Shown: one piece after another, positions 45,270-56,471 of the stretch
Numbering within the stretch: the first letter of the stretch is position 1
Layout: the number at the start of each line of letters is the position of its first letter
Assembly (NCBI RefSeq): GCF_905475345.1
Contig: NC_066587.1
Span: 15,483,558 to 15,547,557 of the forward strand
Source: Vespula vulgaris
Taxonomy: Eukaryota > Arthropoda > Insecta > Hymenoptera > Vespidae
Direction of reading: 5' to 3'
Length of the DNA stretch: 64,000 nucleotides
The notes under the pieces: model-generated
Told to the model about the DNA's origin: nothing
Database searches by the model: none
The model's input: only the letters and a program-made list of their open reading frames with translations
Translations under genes and position numbers: made by a program

Positions 45270-46351
45270 CGATAAAAAATATCATAAGATACGTGACGGA
45301 GTTGAAATAAATCCAAAAATATTCGTCGTACTCATAGAAAAAAAATTGATTCTCGCTTGTGATACGACCGAAGATATGATATCGTAAATGCAAAATATCG
45401 GACCAACAGAAAAGAAACCGATTCTCACGTTATACTTTGACGATTATTAAATAAGAGGGAAAAAAAGAAAAAAAGAAACAAGAAAACATCCAAAGAAAAA
45501 TATACGCTCGAAGGAAGATATTATTTCCGCGATACATTCATTAACATTTTCTAACGTTAAAGGACGTAGGCACGTTGGCAAATCGCAACATAATTACACG
45601 CGTTATTAAAGCGGTAAGACCAAATCAAGACTAAGAGAAACGCAACGCAACGCAACGCAACACAACGGCAGCTCGTTTATACTTTTCTCCTATTTTCGTT
45701 TCGCATAAAACGACGAGAACGTTGTGTCGTTGTCGTTGTACATAGCTATCATTTTCTCTTCGTCTTCTTGACGAAGAGAACAACGACGAGAGGTGAAGGA
45801 GGAGAAGGTGGAGGTGGAGGAGGAGGAGGAGGTGGAGGAGGATGACGACGATGAAGTAGTACTGTTGTGAGCTGTGTCGGCCGCGAGGTGTACAACACTT
45901 TGCACGAAACGATGCAATTACGCGGGTAATGAAGGGAACTTTCCTGAGAAGGTTATCTTTCGTCAAGTCACGGCCGTAATGTCGGCATTCTCCAAGGCCA
46001 ATGGCAAAGAAGAAGAAAAAGAAGACGAAGAAGAAGACGAAGAAGACGAAGAAGAAGAAGATGTAGAGAAGATATTCGGTCGAAGTTAGAATCTTATCGA
46101 ACTCAACTATCATTTTTTTTCCTTTTTCCCTCTCTCTCTCTCTCTCTTCTTTTTCTTTATTTTTCGTCAAACTTTTATGATAAATTTTTAAAGAAAATAA
46201 CTCGCGAAATAATTCGACGATTATTTCCTTTCTAATTAATCGAATGATTGTACTAACGACGACTCGCTTGGATCTCTCTTTTTACCCGATTGAATTTTTT
46301 TCTTTTGCCATAAAATAACAGTTTCGTTGATTTCGGTGATGGAATGGAAAA

Positions 46352-46352
<1 letters not shown>
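45266..46352. other. Non-coding stretch
   Basis: No gene is seen. (CGCAA)n lies at 45640-45666, a GGA/GGTGGA array at 45787-45842 and a GAA/GAC array at 46004-46062. The unique patch at 45850-46000 lies between two acidic/basic-coding artefact arrays and shows no domain. Confidence 0.6.
45640..45666. repeat. (CGCAA)n pentanucleotide microsatellite
   Basis: About five units, the last changed to CACAA. Confidence 0.95.

Positions 46353-46404
<52 letters not shown>
46353..46404. repeat. (GA)n microsatellite
   Basis: A perfect run of about 50 bp, first of three same-orientation GA arrays within 450 bp. Confidence 0.98.
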
Positions 46405-46408
<4 letters not shown>

Positions 46409-46570
46409 AGATAGATCCAAAAATAATATAGCTATGAAATCATCGTGGCAGATAGGAAAACGTTTAATTTTAAATTGAACTAAACGAGCTCAAGCAATAA
46501 TTTTCACTCGGACGAACACGTCTTTAATTATATCCACATTTTTCACGTTATTCATTGAAAAAATATTCGC

Positions 46571-46575
<5 letters not shown>

Positions 46576-46630
<55 letters not shown>
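46576..46630. repeat. (GA)n microsatellite
   Basis: A perfect 55-bp run, second of the three. Confidence 0.98.
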
Positions 46631-46635
<5 letters not shown>

Positions 46636-46764
46636 GGATGAAATTAACGATAAAATCTTCAAGTAAATTAATTACCTTCTACGAACGTCGCGTGCTTTTT
46701 CCACACCGACAGCTCGTAATAACGAACGTCTGCTTATAAACGGTAAAGTCAAACGATTGCATAG

Positions 46765-46767
<3 letters not shown>

Positions 46768-46796
<29 letters not shown>
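46768..46796. repeat. (GA)n microsatellite
   Basis: A perfect 29-bp run, third of the three. Confidence 0.97.
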
Positions 46797-46801
<5 letters not shown>

Positions 46802-47979
46802 TAAGCTGTCCTTTGCGAATGACAAGACAATCTCATTGTCAGTTTAATCCTTGAAATCGATATTGCTAGTAGATTATGTAGGAAGACAGTGTAATTAAAT
46901 GTTGCGCTCGTCTGTCGTGTAGCAGGTCGATTATATTGAAGAAACATCGAATTTGCTCTATACGTTTTCAAACGTGATATTCATTTATTAATATCATAAG
47001 ATCGATTGACGTGAATCATTTATAAATATCCATCTTAAAATGTAATATAACTTTCGATTAATTCGTATTACCTTCCCTCGCCATTTTTTTTTCCTCTTTC
47101 ATTATATTTCTTATCTTTTCTTTTTTTCTTTTTTTATTTTTTCTTTTTTTTAATTTTTCTCTTCACTTAATTTTTTTATAGATTTGACAACAACAAAGAT
47201 CTTGAGTGAGAGCTATATGATGAGTCTACTTTGTTTCTGTTGTGAATTTAAATAATAATAGTTTAAATCGTGATACTTTTAAAAGAAAACGACTCGTAGT
47301 CGTAAGATGAAAAGCTTTAATCAAATGAGCTCTCTTTAAATCAGCTCTCGCGTCTGTTTCGCATCGTGAAACGGCTTAAACGCGGTTCATTTAGCGGCAA
47401 TCTCGGTCATGATTATGAAGTTAAGAAATCGAGAGAGTTCTTGGCTAATTAATACAAACGAGCGGCTTTGCGTTCGTGGAGATAGACATCTCGAGCTATT
47501 ACGAACATTTTTTTCTTTCTTTCTTTCTTTCTTTATTTATTTATATCTTTCCTTTTTATTTATGTTTCTTTCTTTTTTATTTCTTCCTCTAATCAGCGCA
47601 AGTCCTCCTTTCTATCTCGAGAGTCTTATAAACGCGTACGTGTACTTACATACGTTCGATTAACTCTTTTCCTTTCTCCGCCCTTTTTTTTCTCTCCTAA
47701 CTCCAATTCGAATTCCATCGTGTGTTGTTTCCAGCTGTTCGTTTACTTCGTTAAAGGAAATTTTTTTTCGAATATGTAGGTACTATTTAACAACGAAATT
47801 CAATCGTCTGTTTTTATTTTTATTTCATTATGTATTCGTTCACTAATTAATTCGTGCGTGTGTACGTGGAATAAAAGACCATGCGCAAAAAAAAAGAAAC
47901 TATACAATACCTATTCATAAAACACTAGGATCCTATAAATTATTAAAGTTCGCAAATAAACAGGAAATAAAGGCAAACA
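46797..47979. other. A+T-rich non-coding stretch
   Basis: No gene is seen. T-rich sequence lies at 47085-47165 and 47510-47600. An acceptor-like TGTTGTTTCCAG ends near 47733 with no matching frame and donor. Confidence 0.6.
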
Positions 47980-48060
47980 GACGCATGTTCGCATTTCATC
48001 AATTAGTATGATTCGAAATGCCTATTAGCATAATGCAAATAATTGTCCCACGCGTTTCAA
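47980..48060. promoter_or_regulatory. Candidate POU/homeodomain site cluster
   Basis: A repeat-free patch with a perfect octamer ATGCAAAT at 48033-48040, directly followed by AATTG and preceded by TTAGCATA and CAATTAGTATG words. Octamer plus TAAT-type cores in about 80 bp is typical of POU/homeodomain targets, but A+T-rich DNA yields such words often. Confidence 0.2.
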
Positions 48061-49002
48061 CACTTGAAACTACACCGATTTAATACCATAAGATCTTGAT
48101 CGTATATAACACGATGAAAACCTGTTTCTAAACATTCTCAAAGATAAAACGCATGCGTTATCGCGTTTATCTAATTCCCCTTTACATCGTGTTTCTTTCT
48201 CGCATAAATTTGTCACGGTTTTACGCTTTCGATCAAAATTATTTCTCGAAAGTGAATTTGATACTTGAAATCTATGAATGCTAAAAGACCGAATCATAAT
48301 CGATACTTATCTCTTTCATGTTTAATTCGATATCATAACTTTATTAAAATTTAGTTGACGGTGCTGTACACACGCACACACACACACACACATATATATA
48401 TATGTATAAGGAAAAAAGAAGAAATAAGAAAAACCTGTATTAATCGATCAAATCGTTAAATCCATCGTCTATAGTATTTTAACGAGTCAATTTTGTCGTA
48501 TTTACTAATGTATTTTTGTAATACTTAAAAAGGCACGATTCGATTCTCTGTACAAATGTGGTTGTACGAATCGGCCTAAAGTCGATCAGCAAGTCAATCG
48601 TACGAGTACAATCGAAATATTCCGAATACCGATCCCAAACGACCGGTCCCAAAATCTACTGTGTTTGCTACTCCATAATTTATTCTCGATTTACTTGTTT
48701 TTTCAACTCGCCACAGGATCGAAGGTACAGGTTTAATAACTGGGTGTCCGTCATCTAAAACGAAATACCACTTTCGAAATATTCAAATCAGCCTTCGTGG
48801 AAGCGACACGCACTGAGAAGTCCAAGGGCTTATAAATAATTACGGGAGTGACGAATAATTTATACCTGAACGCATTGCCTCGGGCCGAACATACGTTCTC
48901 TGATCGCCATTTTTGCGCAAGCATTGCTATGATAATCGGACACATCGATCGATCTCGATACGAGTTCTTTCAAAAAATTAGCCAATGGCTAAGGATCGAA
49001 CG
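48061..49002. other. Mostly unique stretch, no accepted gene
   Basis: Apart from a (CA)n-(TA)n run at 48367-48407, this is among the cleanest unique sequence here. A good acceptor ACTTGTTTTTTCAACTCGCCACAG ends near 48718. Short mixed frames (48070-48297 minus, 48558-48758 plus, 48751-48945 minus) have no domain, and no donor matches the acceptor. Confidence 0.5.
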
Positions 49003-49057
49003 AACGAACGGACGGACGAATGAACGAACGAACGATCGAACGATCGATCGATCGATC
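49003..49057. repeat. (CGAA)n/(CGAT)n tetranucleotide array
   Basis: CGAA/CGGA units pass into CGAT units over about 55 bp. Confidence 0.92.
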
Positions 49058-49888
49058 TGACGATTGGGATCTGAAAGGCCGATCAATTTAAATCGCATCG
49101 TAAATACCAAAGACGAAATTCTAATTGACCAACGAAAATCGCCGTCAACTCTTGGTACGATGATCTCTTCTCAAACATTCTAATACTTTACTCTCGGACG
49201 AATATATTCTCGAAAAAAGAAAAAAGAAAGAAAGAGAAAAAAAGAAAAAAAGAAAAAAAATGAACAAGAAAAAGATAGATACGTAGATATGTATTTTTAA
49301 CTATATTCAACGAGTTTAAATTAGTTCGAAACTCCGAGAAAGTCACCGACGGAGCCGACACGATTCCATTTATTTCAATAATGTCGTTTTAAACTTCCAA
49401 TCGTTCGTCCGCGACGAAATATCTCACGACACAAAGAGTAGCGTAATCTCGTGGAAAATATTTCTCGTTGAATTCTTTCGGAAGAAGAAAAAAAGAAAAA
49501 AAAAAGGAAGAAACAAAAAACAGAAAGAAAAAAAAGAAAGAAAAAAGAAATACGACGCGAGATTTTTGAAATATTCTCTCTCTCTCTTTCTCTCTATCTC
49601 TCTCCCCTTCCTACATCCTTCTTACCTTCTTCTATTTTTCCTCGACAAAATAAAATAATTCATTCGTCTGAGCTCGGCGTTTCCTGATCCGTAAACAGGA
49701 TCGCGCACGATTTATCCTCTTCCGAAGAGTGTACTATCATTCCTCTTCCTCGAGTTGAAACGAAGTGGTCGAGATCGTGGAAGGTTCGATCGAGAAAAGA
49801 TCGTGCCCTCGTTACGGTACTCCGATCGCGTTGCAAGGGTGAGCACAATACCGGAATAAATCGTAGAGTCGCGCGCGCGAACGCGCGC

Positions 49889-49924
<36 letters not shown>

Positions 49925-50225
49925 AAGAAAGAAAGAGAGATCGCTTCCAAGGCGATTATAATAAATCGCCCGGAAGAACATTGAAATTGTCGGGCAACGA
50001 TTAAAGTACCTATTGTCGAGGATAAAGTACGAGTATCTTCTCTTTGCACGGAGAGCGCGACCGCCTTTGGCCCGAGCAATAAGCGTCTCATTCTCTCTTT
50101 TTCTCTCTTATTTTCTCTTATTTTCTCTTTCTCTTTCTTTCTCTCTTTCTCGTTAGACAATTTCACGTCCAACATCCACGTCCATTATCGTGCAGCTGCG
50201 CTCATCATGGGCGGTCTTCACGGGT
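49058..50225. other. Non-coding stretch
   Basis: No gene is seen. An A-rich purine tract lies at 49210-49265 and 49485-49550. A GC-rich alternating patch GCGCGCGCGAACGCGCGC lies at about 49872-49889, followed by (GA)n to about 49940. Unique patches lie at 49300-49480 and 49660-49860. Confidence 0.6.
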
Positions 50226-50242
50226 CTCTCTCTCTCTCTCTC

Positions 50243-50273
<31 letters not shown>

Positions 50274-50275
50274 TT
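50226..50275. repeat. (TC)n microsatellite
   Basis: Two TC runs separated by a single TGTT break. Confidence 0.96.
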
Positions 50276-50771
50276 ATACGTAGACGAGACGTTAAAGGAA
50301 ATAACGGCGAGCCGTTGAAAGTAATCAAATTAAGGAATTCTCACGTCAGATCCGACTCGTAAAAAGCCACCGAACGACCGTTAGATTTTCAACGATATAG
50401 AAAGAGCCTTTTCTATTACGGGGGGAAGGGTTAGGGGGCAGTAGAAGAGAAGGGAGAATCGCATTTGCCCCGTTAGAAAAAGAGAACGTTCGTTAGCAAC
50501 GAGTTTTATATCCGTTCGATCGAAGATTGGATATCCCTTCTGTTGTATTTCTTTCTTTATTTCTTCTTCTTGTTCTCCTCTCTTTTTTCTTTGTTTCGTG
50601 ATACTTCTCGAAATCGTGATCCGATAATCGGATCTAACGGGATTGTTAATCATTAATTATCGTATTGGATAATTAATTTATTCAACGTAAACACGTACGT
50701 GACGATTTTTATATTAATCGAGTGAGATAATTAACTCTCTCGTCGGGCCATTTCTCGAATTACCGGTTTAA
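50276..50771. other. Unique non-coding stretch
   Basis: No gene is accepted. The 90-codon minus frame at 50381-50653 is Lys/Glu-rich in part and has no domain. Confidence 0.55.
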
Positions 50772-51038
50772 CCATTTAAATGTCATTTTATTCACGATCG
50801 TGAAGATACCACGGGAAACTTTGGCGTTAAGGTGCACAGAGAAAATTACAGACGAACGAGTTGGATTAGACGAAGGACTAAGCAATTTCGCGAAGTAAAA
50901 GAGAAGGGAGACGAAGGACTAAGACTGGCACTGGAACTAGATTGTCTCTGTACGATGTTAGAAGAGGAGAAAAGGAACGAAGTGGACAGAGACTGGACGA
51001 ATCCAATTATACTCCCTACAATAGGATCAACCGAGTAA
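50772..51038 (+). other. Open frame, 88 codons, non-repetitive, unassigned
   Basis: Open from the stop at 50769-50771 to a TAA at 51036-51038, with no in-frame ATG before Met in LCTMLEEEK. The predicted chain is charged and mixed, with RTSWIRRRTKQFREVKEKGD and a Leu/Glu-rich helix-like part (LRLALELDCLCTMLEEE). An AG acceptor-like ATTACAG lies near 50850. No family is recognised. It is among the less repeat-like frames in the window, but its length is compatible with chance. Confidence 0.1.
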
Positions 51039-51443
51039 CTCCCCTTTACCTTTTCTCTACTTCGCTTTAAGCGTAACATTCGCCATTTCCGTCCTACCAC
51101 GAAGACATTAGAAATACGTTGAGTGAGAACGTGCGTCGTCAAGGATAAATCGATAAAAGATACTGACCAAATCCTTTTCTTTTAAATTGTTCGGAGAGAA
51201 ATAAATGTATATAAAAAGAAAGAAAAAACGAGGAGAAAGAAAGAAAAAGAAAGAAAAAATTCAAATAAAACAATAACTAATCGAAATGACGATATGATTC
51301 CCGAAGGAATAAAATTTTAAACATCTATAAATTTAACGCTGAGTCACTTCTAAAACGTTCCAACCCGTATATAATCCTATACTATTGCCAATGATATAAT
51401 ATTATCTTAGCGAGTAACACGCTAGCACTCGATCTCCCATGGG
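51039..51443. other. Non-coding stretch
   Basis: I see no gene. A purine-rich run lies at 51210-51260. Confidence 0.6.
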
Positions 51444-51483
51444 TAGGTAGGTAGGTAGTAGGTAGGTAGGTAGGTAGGTGTAG
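51444..51483. repeat. (TAGG)n tetranucleotide microsatellite
   Basis: About nine units with one shortened TAG unit, ending in TGTAGG. It is not the insect telomere repeat TTAGG. Confidence 0.96.
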
Positions 51484-51744
51484 GTACGTTAAACGTCGAT
51501 CGAACGGGCAAAGAGAAAAGCAAATCGGCGATACTGCGAAATAAATGGAGCGATACGAGGAGTCCGCTTAAAAGGAAACACCGTCAGATTATACTCTTTA
51601 CGAGTCAGGATAACGGCCGATGATTACCACTTACAAATGATTTATGCGTGGAACGTGCTACGTTTCTTACAAGAAAAAGCTATGCGAAATGTCGAATATC
51701 GTGTCGATTGATTTTAAAGCAATTTCATAACTGCCGAACGATAA

Positions 51745-51951
51745 GGTTTGCCCCGATTTTGTGCGAACGAGGCCAATGTAAGTGCTAAAGAAACTTTATC
51801 ACGCTACACGTCGGGTAAAGAGAAAATTACGGAATCAATCCAACCAGTGCCGTTCGTTATTGTAGTGAAAATTTTAAACGATCCTTTTGCAAGTCGGTTT
51901 CTCTTGGAAAGAGTTGAAAATCCGGAAGCTCGTGAAACTGGTTTCGGATGA
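51745..51951 (+). other. Open frame, 68 codons, non-repetitive, unassigned
   Basis: Open between stops, with no in-frame ATG start. The predicted chain is of ordinary composition (for example KEKITESIQPVPFVIVVKIL, then ENPEARETGFG). Codon choice is varied and no simple repeat contributes. No splice-site pair bounds it, though AAG|GTAAC lies just past the stop. No family is recognised. Confidence 0.1.
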
Positions 51952-51984
51952 AGGTAACTTCGCGTTCTTTGGATAATGAAGTTG

Positions 51985-52031
<47 letters not shown>

Positions 52032-52048
52032 TTCTCTCTCTCTCTCTC
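51985..52048. repeat. (TC)n microsatellite, about 60 bp
   Basis: A nearly perfect TC run with two TTT changes near its end. Confidence 0.98.
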
Positions 52049-53216
52049 GTGGACTTTCCTACACTAATAAATACTCACTTTACACCTGCATGTAAGCGAC
52101 GAAGTTTACTGCGTTTCCATCGAATAAATCGACGTTCCGATCTACCGGCTTCACTTAACGATCTTTCGCTAAATTATTACCAAGTACCGACTAACACACG
52201 CGAATAATTTGATAGAATAACGAATTAATTACCATCTCTATGCGAGAACCATGAATAATTTCAAGTAGCTATCTAACTTTTCCTGGAAATCTAAATGTTT
52301 CACGATTTAAATCATCAAATAAGCTATTCAGAGATTTCCAGTTAGTTTGCAGTCAAAAGAGAAAGATAGATAGACAGACAGACAGAAAGAAAATGAGAGA
52401 AAAAGAGAGAGAGAGAGAGAGAGAGATGAAAAGCATAGAGGTAATTAGCTTTTAAAAAATTAATCCGTTCCAATTCCTTTTTCGTTAAATAGAAATTCAT
52501 ATTTCCCAACGTATAAACGTAACGTATGTAATAAACACATGTTTCCGTACGTGAAAATGGATTTATCCTACTGAAATTTTTACGAGGTTAAATAAAGGGT
52601 AGATTTTGTTAATGATACGTTGTAGAGGCTCGAAGTTGCATAAATTATTTGATCGTGCATTGCCACGTTCTTTTTTTTCTTTTTCTTCTTTTTTTCTTTT
52701 TTTTTCAACAGAAAGCGCAATCGTGTTACGTGGCACTCGAATGATTAATATCCACATAAATTTCTACATATAATATACAAGTCAAGAAAGGTTGAGGAGT
52801 TTGAGGAGCATGTTTTAAGCAAGGGAAATAAATGAAAAAAATAAATAAATAAATAAATAAATAAAAAAGAAGAAAAAAAAGAGAAAATAAAAGAAAAAAA
52901 GGTAAAGAACAACAAGAATTCAGAAGGAAGTCGTAGTAAGTATAGTAGGTATAGAAAAGGAAGAATCGCGTATGATGAAGGACCGGAAGGGTCATAGAGG
53001 ATATATATATACATATATAGAATAAGAAGGGAAGGGGGAGGGAGAAAAGAAGCGACCACCTATATGTAAGCTCAGCGATTGGCTGGTAGCCGATATAGCG
53101 GCAAGAAGACCTGTTATTAAGGTCAATGGGCTTAAAATGTTTTAACCGTCATGCTCTTTACGACGTGCTCTCTTGCTCTTCGTTTCTCTTCGTCGTGCAA
53201 ATATCCACCTTTCGAA
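52049..53216. other. Non-coding stretch
   Basis: No gene is seen. GA/CAGA purine runs lie at 52375-52427, T-rich sequence at 52670-52705 and (AATA)n at 52838-52866, followed by an A-rich purine tract. The rest is unique and A+T-rich. Confidence 0.6.
52838..52866. repeat. (AATA)n tetranucleotide microsatellite
   Basis: About seven units. Confidence 0.95.
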
Positions 53217-53396
53217 GTATCTCTCTCTCTCTCTCTTTCTCTCTCGCTCTGTTTCTATCTATCTCTCTTTCTTTCTCTATCTATCTCTATCCCACTCTTT
53301 CTCTAACAATTTCTCGACGGTTGCTCTCATCCTCATTTCTCTCTCTTTCTCTCTTTTTATCTCTCTCTCTCTCTCTCTCTCACTCTTTCTGTCTCT
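53217..53396. repeat. TC-rich pyrimidine tract
   Basis: TC, TTTC and TCTA units broken by short unique links. First of three such tracts within 600 bp. Confidence 0.94.
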
Positions 53397-53540
53397 CTTT
53401 CTTGCGTTCTTTCACTAAACATCGTTCATCGATCCCTGAAAGCACTCCGAGGTAATTGCACATAATCACACCCGTAGTTGTTACGAGAGCGAGTCGGCAG
53501 ATGCACATTTTTTGCGACTACTTCTCTCTTTCTTTCTTTA

Positions 53541-53542
<2 letters not shown>

Positions 53543-53591
<49 letters not shown>

Positions 53592-53598
53592 ATCTATC
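53543..53598. repeat. (TC)n microsatellite
   Basis: A TC run of about 45 bp with TATC at the end. Confidence 0.97.
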
Positions 53599-53740
53599 TC
53601 TTTCTCTCTTTCTCTTTCTGCATTCTGAAGCGCGTCGTCTCTGAAGTTGAAGGATGCAAAAAAGGGGATCGAGATAAGGCGTTCCGCTTTTGCCCCTGTA
53701 CGAAAGCAATGCTCAAACGTAGCCGTCTCTCCTTGTCTTT

Positions 53741-53743
53741 CTG

Positions 53744-53804
<61 letters not shown>

Positions 53805-53806
53805 CT
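53741..53806. repeat. (TC)n-(TCTA)n compound microsatellite
   Basis: A TC run passing into five TCTA units, of the same design as 44970-45031. Confidence 0.97.
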
Positions 53807-54364
53807 CTCTTTCTCTCTTCTTCTCGAATCGGAGATGTAATTTGTTCGCACGCAGAAGAAACCCGACGTGATATACGTCGGTGGTGTAACGTAGACTACT
53901 ATGATCGCGTGGAAACGATGCCCGAATGCAAGAAACCAACCACTGGTTCCCGCTTTAATGCGAACGTGATTTATAGTTCAACGTAAAACTTACTACGGTA
54001 TCGCGTTTTATCGCGCGAAAATCACGACGCGTGAGTTTGCACGGGTTTAGTGGTTAAACTGTTAATGAATAAAAACAAAACAAAACAAAGCAAAAAAAAG
54101 AATAGTAAAGAAAAGAAAAAATTCAAGCTAGTATTTTATATATATATATATATATGGGTGTGTATTCTTTTAGCTAGGTATCCGTATAAATATTCTTATA
54201 TACAAGTCATATACAATGGATTAATATTGAATTAGATATTTTTCTATGTTAGATAAATACATCTATGTTACTATGTATCCATCAGTGTATAACATTGGAG
54301 ATTTATCAAATAGTAAAATCGCATATAATGAAATTGCAAAATGAACGAGCGACGATTTGAGAGA
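53807..54364. other. Non-coding stretch
   Basis: No gene is seen. The patch at 53830-54050 is CpG-rich and repeat-free; A-rich sequence and (TA)n lie at 54060-54157. Confidence 0.6.
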
Positions 54365-54405
54365 CATCGTCGCAAAAGTGGGTCGACGATGAAAGCTCGA
54401 CGAGC
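54365..54405. other. Perfect 8-bp hairpin and adjoining palindrome
   Basis: CATCGTCG (54365-54372) pairs with CGACGATG (54384-54391) around an 11-nt loop. Three bases later GCTCGACGAGC (54395-54405) is a perfect interrupted palindrome. Confidence 0.4.
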
Positions 54406-54571
54406 CAGTTGGAAACGTGTTTCATAATTAATTAAAATGGATGGTACGTTTGGCTCGGCAAAGATAAAGATATTATCTGGCAGCAGATTTCAACCGAATC
54501 TACAAATGGAAATGAATGTAGAGAGTGAGAGGAGAGAAGGGAGAGAGAGAAAGTGAGAAATAGAGAGAGCA

Positions 54572-54577
<6 letters not shown>
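54406..54577. other. Unique link
   Basis: Repeat-poor sequence; no gene is seen. Confidence 0.5.

Positions 54578-54614
<37 letters not shown>
54578..54614. repeat. (GA)n microsatellite
   Basis: A 37-bp run inside a longer purine-rich tract from about 54519. Confidence 0.97.
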
Positions 54615-54617
<3 letters not shown>

Positions 54618-54666
54618 ATCATGACATTTTCCATTTCACTTTGCAAAAACGTCGTTATTAAATCAC

Positions 54667-54692
54667 TCTCATCACCTGCATAGGTGATGAGA
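54667..54692. other. Perfect 11-bp hairpin with GCAT tetraloop
   Basis: TCTCATCACCT (54667-54677) pairs perfectly with AGGTGATGAGA (54682-54692) around GCAT. Seven bases on, CAGGGTGT (from 54700) resembles the first bases of many DNA-transposon terminal repeats, but no partner end was found in the following kilobase. Confidence 0.45.
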
Positions 54693-55256
54693 ATATACAC
54701 AGGGTGTTAACCGTATCCAAAAAATATATCGAAGTTAATACGAATCCTTTTAAAATACACGTTTTGTGTCAAACATCGTAAAACAAAACGAAAAATTTAT
54801 CTACAAAAAAATATAAAAAATATAAAAAAAAAAGAATAAAAAAATCAACATCGAAATTTCGGATGGAAAAAAAAAATGGAGAAAATAAAAATGAATCTGA
54901 AAGGAATCTCGTATTTGTCAGAATATTACGGTCTCTGATACGGTCGAATAATTTTAAATATTTACATCGAGTGCAAGGATTTGTAAAAAATGAACAACAA
55001 ATTGATTAAATGAAATAAATGGATAATCACGAACTCTCGTCATTCGTTCTTTTATTCAATATAATATTATATATATATATAAAGAAAGAGGATGATGTTT
55101 CAAATTGATATTCGGAGATGAGCTCTTAAGAGTGGCTCTCTGCCTAATATAGCGAACATTATGATGCCAAGGTAATTTATTTAACGAGCAATTATATTCG
55201 ACGAGAATATTTCCGCCACGTGATAACTCTTATCCCGTCTTTAAAAATCATTCTAA
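54693..55256. other. A+T-rich non-coding stretch
   Basis: No gene is seen. A-rich sequence lies at 54800-54890, and a short (TA)n at 55068-55080. Confidence 0.6.
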
Positions 55257-55280
55257 TATTATTTTCAAGAACGTTTACAG

Positions 55281-55367
55281 GCATGCCATAAGCTATCTTT
55301 TTCAATTATATACGATGAGAAGTACAATATTAAGAAAGTGATATGTGAAAACGATGACGGCGACAAG
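55281..55367 (+). other. Candidate small coding exon, 87 nt
   Basis: An open frame of 29 codons is bounded by an acceptor-like TTTACAG (ends 55280) and a good donor GACAAG|GTAAGC (55368 onward); both junctions are phase 0. The peptide starts ACHKLSFSIIYDEKY and ends CENDDGDK, of mixed, protein-like composition. The frame is open from 55257 to about 55430, so it is not sharply limited to the exon. The pyrimidine tract is weak. No family is recognised. Confidence 0.15.
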
Positions 55368-56471
55368 GTAAGCTACAGATTTAAACATTTTAATTTCAAA
55401 ATCAGTAGTTATTTAATAAGATTTGATTGAGTAATTTCACGTTCGAATGTGTTCGAATCATGCGAGAAATTAGAACGAATTGCACTCATATTAAAAAAAG
55501 AAAAAAAAAGAAAAGAAAAAAGAAAAGTTCTCCCTACATTATAATTTGTTTCTAACGATATCCTTAGTCAATCGTAACGTATTTATAAACTTTCGAAATT
55601 GTTCGATCGTAAGCGAACGACGTTTTGAAGTTTTCTATTTTTTTCTCTCTTCTTCTCTATTTTTCTTTTTGTTTTTCTTTTTCTTTTCTTTTTTTGGGGG
55701 GGAAGTCGAAATAATGTCAACGTGTTGTCGTAGAACGAGAGTACTCTCCATAACGCGTTTTTCTCTCGTAGAAGTCCGAAACGAGAGGATGGAAAAAAAA
55801 ATGTTGAACGGGTTCTCTCGGTTTAGCCAAGAAAACTCTTCGCACGTAATTCTTAAGCACTCGCCGCGAGAGTTCCGACACCTTGCTGCCTCTACCTGCA
55901 TTTTTGCGACAAGCACCGTATTACACAAAACGTCCCCCTTGGCAAGTCCATATTTTGTTGCGTTCTTCTACTTTCCTCGCCATTCCGACTGTGATATAAT
56001 TGGATCTATTTAAGAAGCATATTATCCTTGTTTTTTATACAGATTACATGCAAAACGATCCGTAGGATGCTTGGCAAATATCGTTCGTTATTAAAGATGC
56101 GTTGATTGTTTCGTCCGTGACACGAGCGCAATTACTTCTATACATACATATTACATGTGTATATGCATGTATGTACGTAAAGAAAGTATTTTTATACGTA
56201 TCTATATGTACATTATATATGTATATACATGTATATATTAACGACAAGAAAAGAAACCGGGCCGATCGTTTCACCTTATACTGATCGGTTAAATTGCGAA
56301 ACGTTAATTGATTCCTCGCTTGGGAAGAGTTCACGAAGGAAATAATAAAATATAAATGATAATAATAATAATAATAATAATAATAATAGCAATAATAGTA
56401 ATAAAAGGATCGAACACAAAGATTACACCGTCGCAAATATTTTTTTAAACGATCGATTCCCCTCGGTTCGT
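55368..56471. other. Non-coding stretch
   Basis: No gene is accepted. A T-rich tract followed by GGGGGGG lies at about 55630-55705. The 155-codon plus frame crossing it (55546-56013) has a Phe/Ser-rich middle and no domain. TACA/TATG words fill 56135-56240 and (AAT)n lies at 56358-56390. Confidence 0.55.
56358..56390. repeat. (AAT)n trinucleotide microsatellite
   Basis: About eleven units. Confidence 0.96.

Noticed and set aside
51444..51483. Possible telomere-type repeat
   Set aside because: The unit is TAGG, not TTAGG, and the array is short and internal.
54035..54070. tRNA A-box-like GGTTTAGTGGTTAAACTG
   Set aside because: No B-box or cloverleaf follows.
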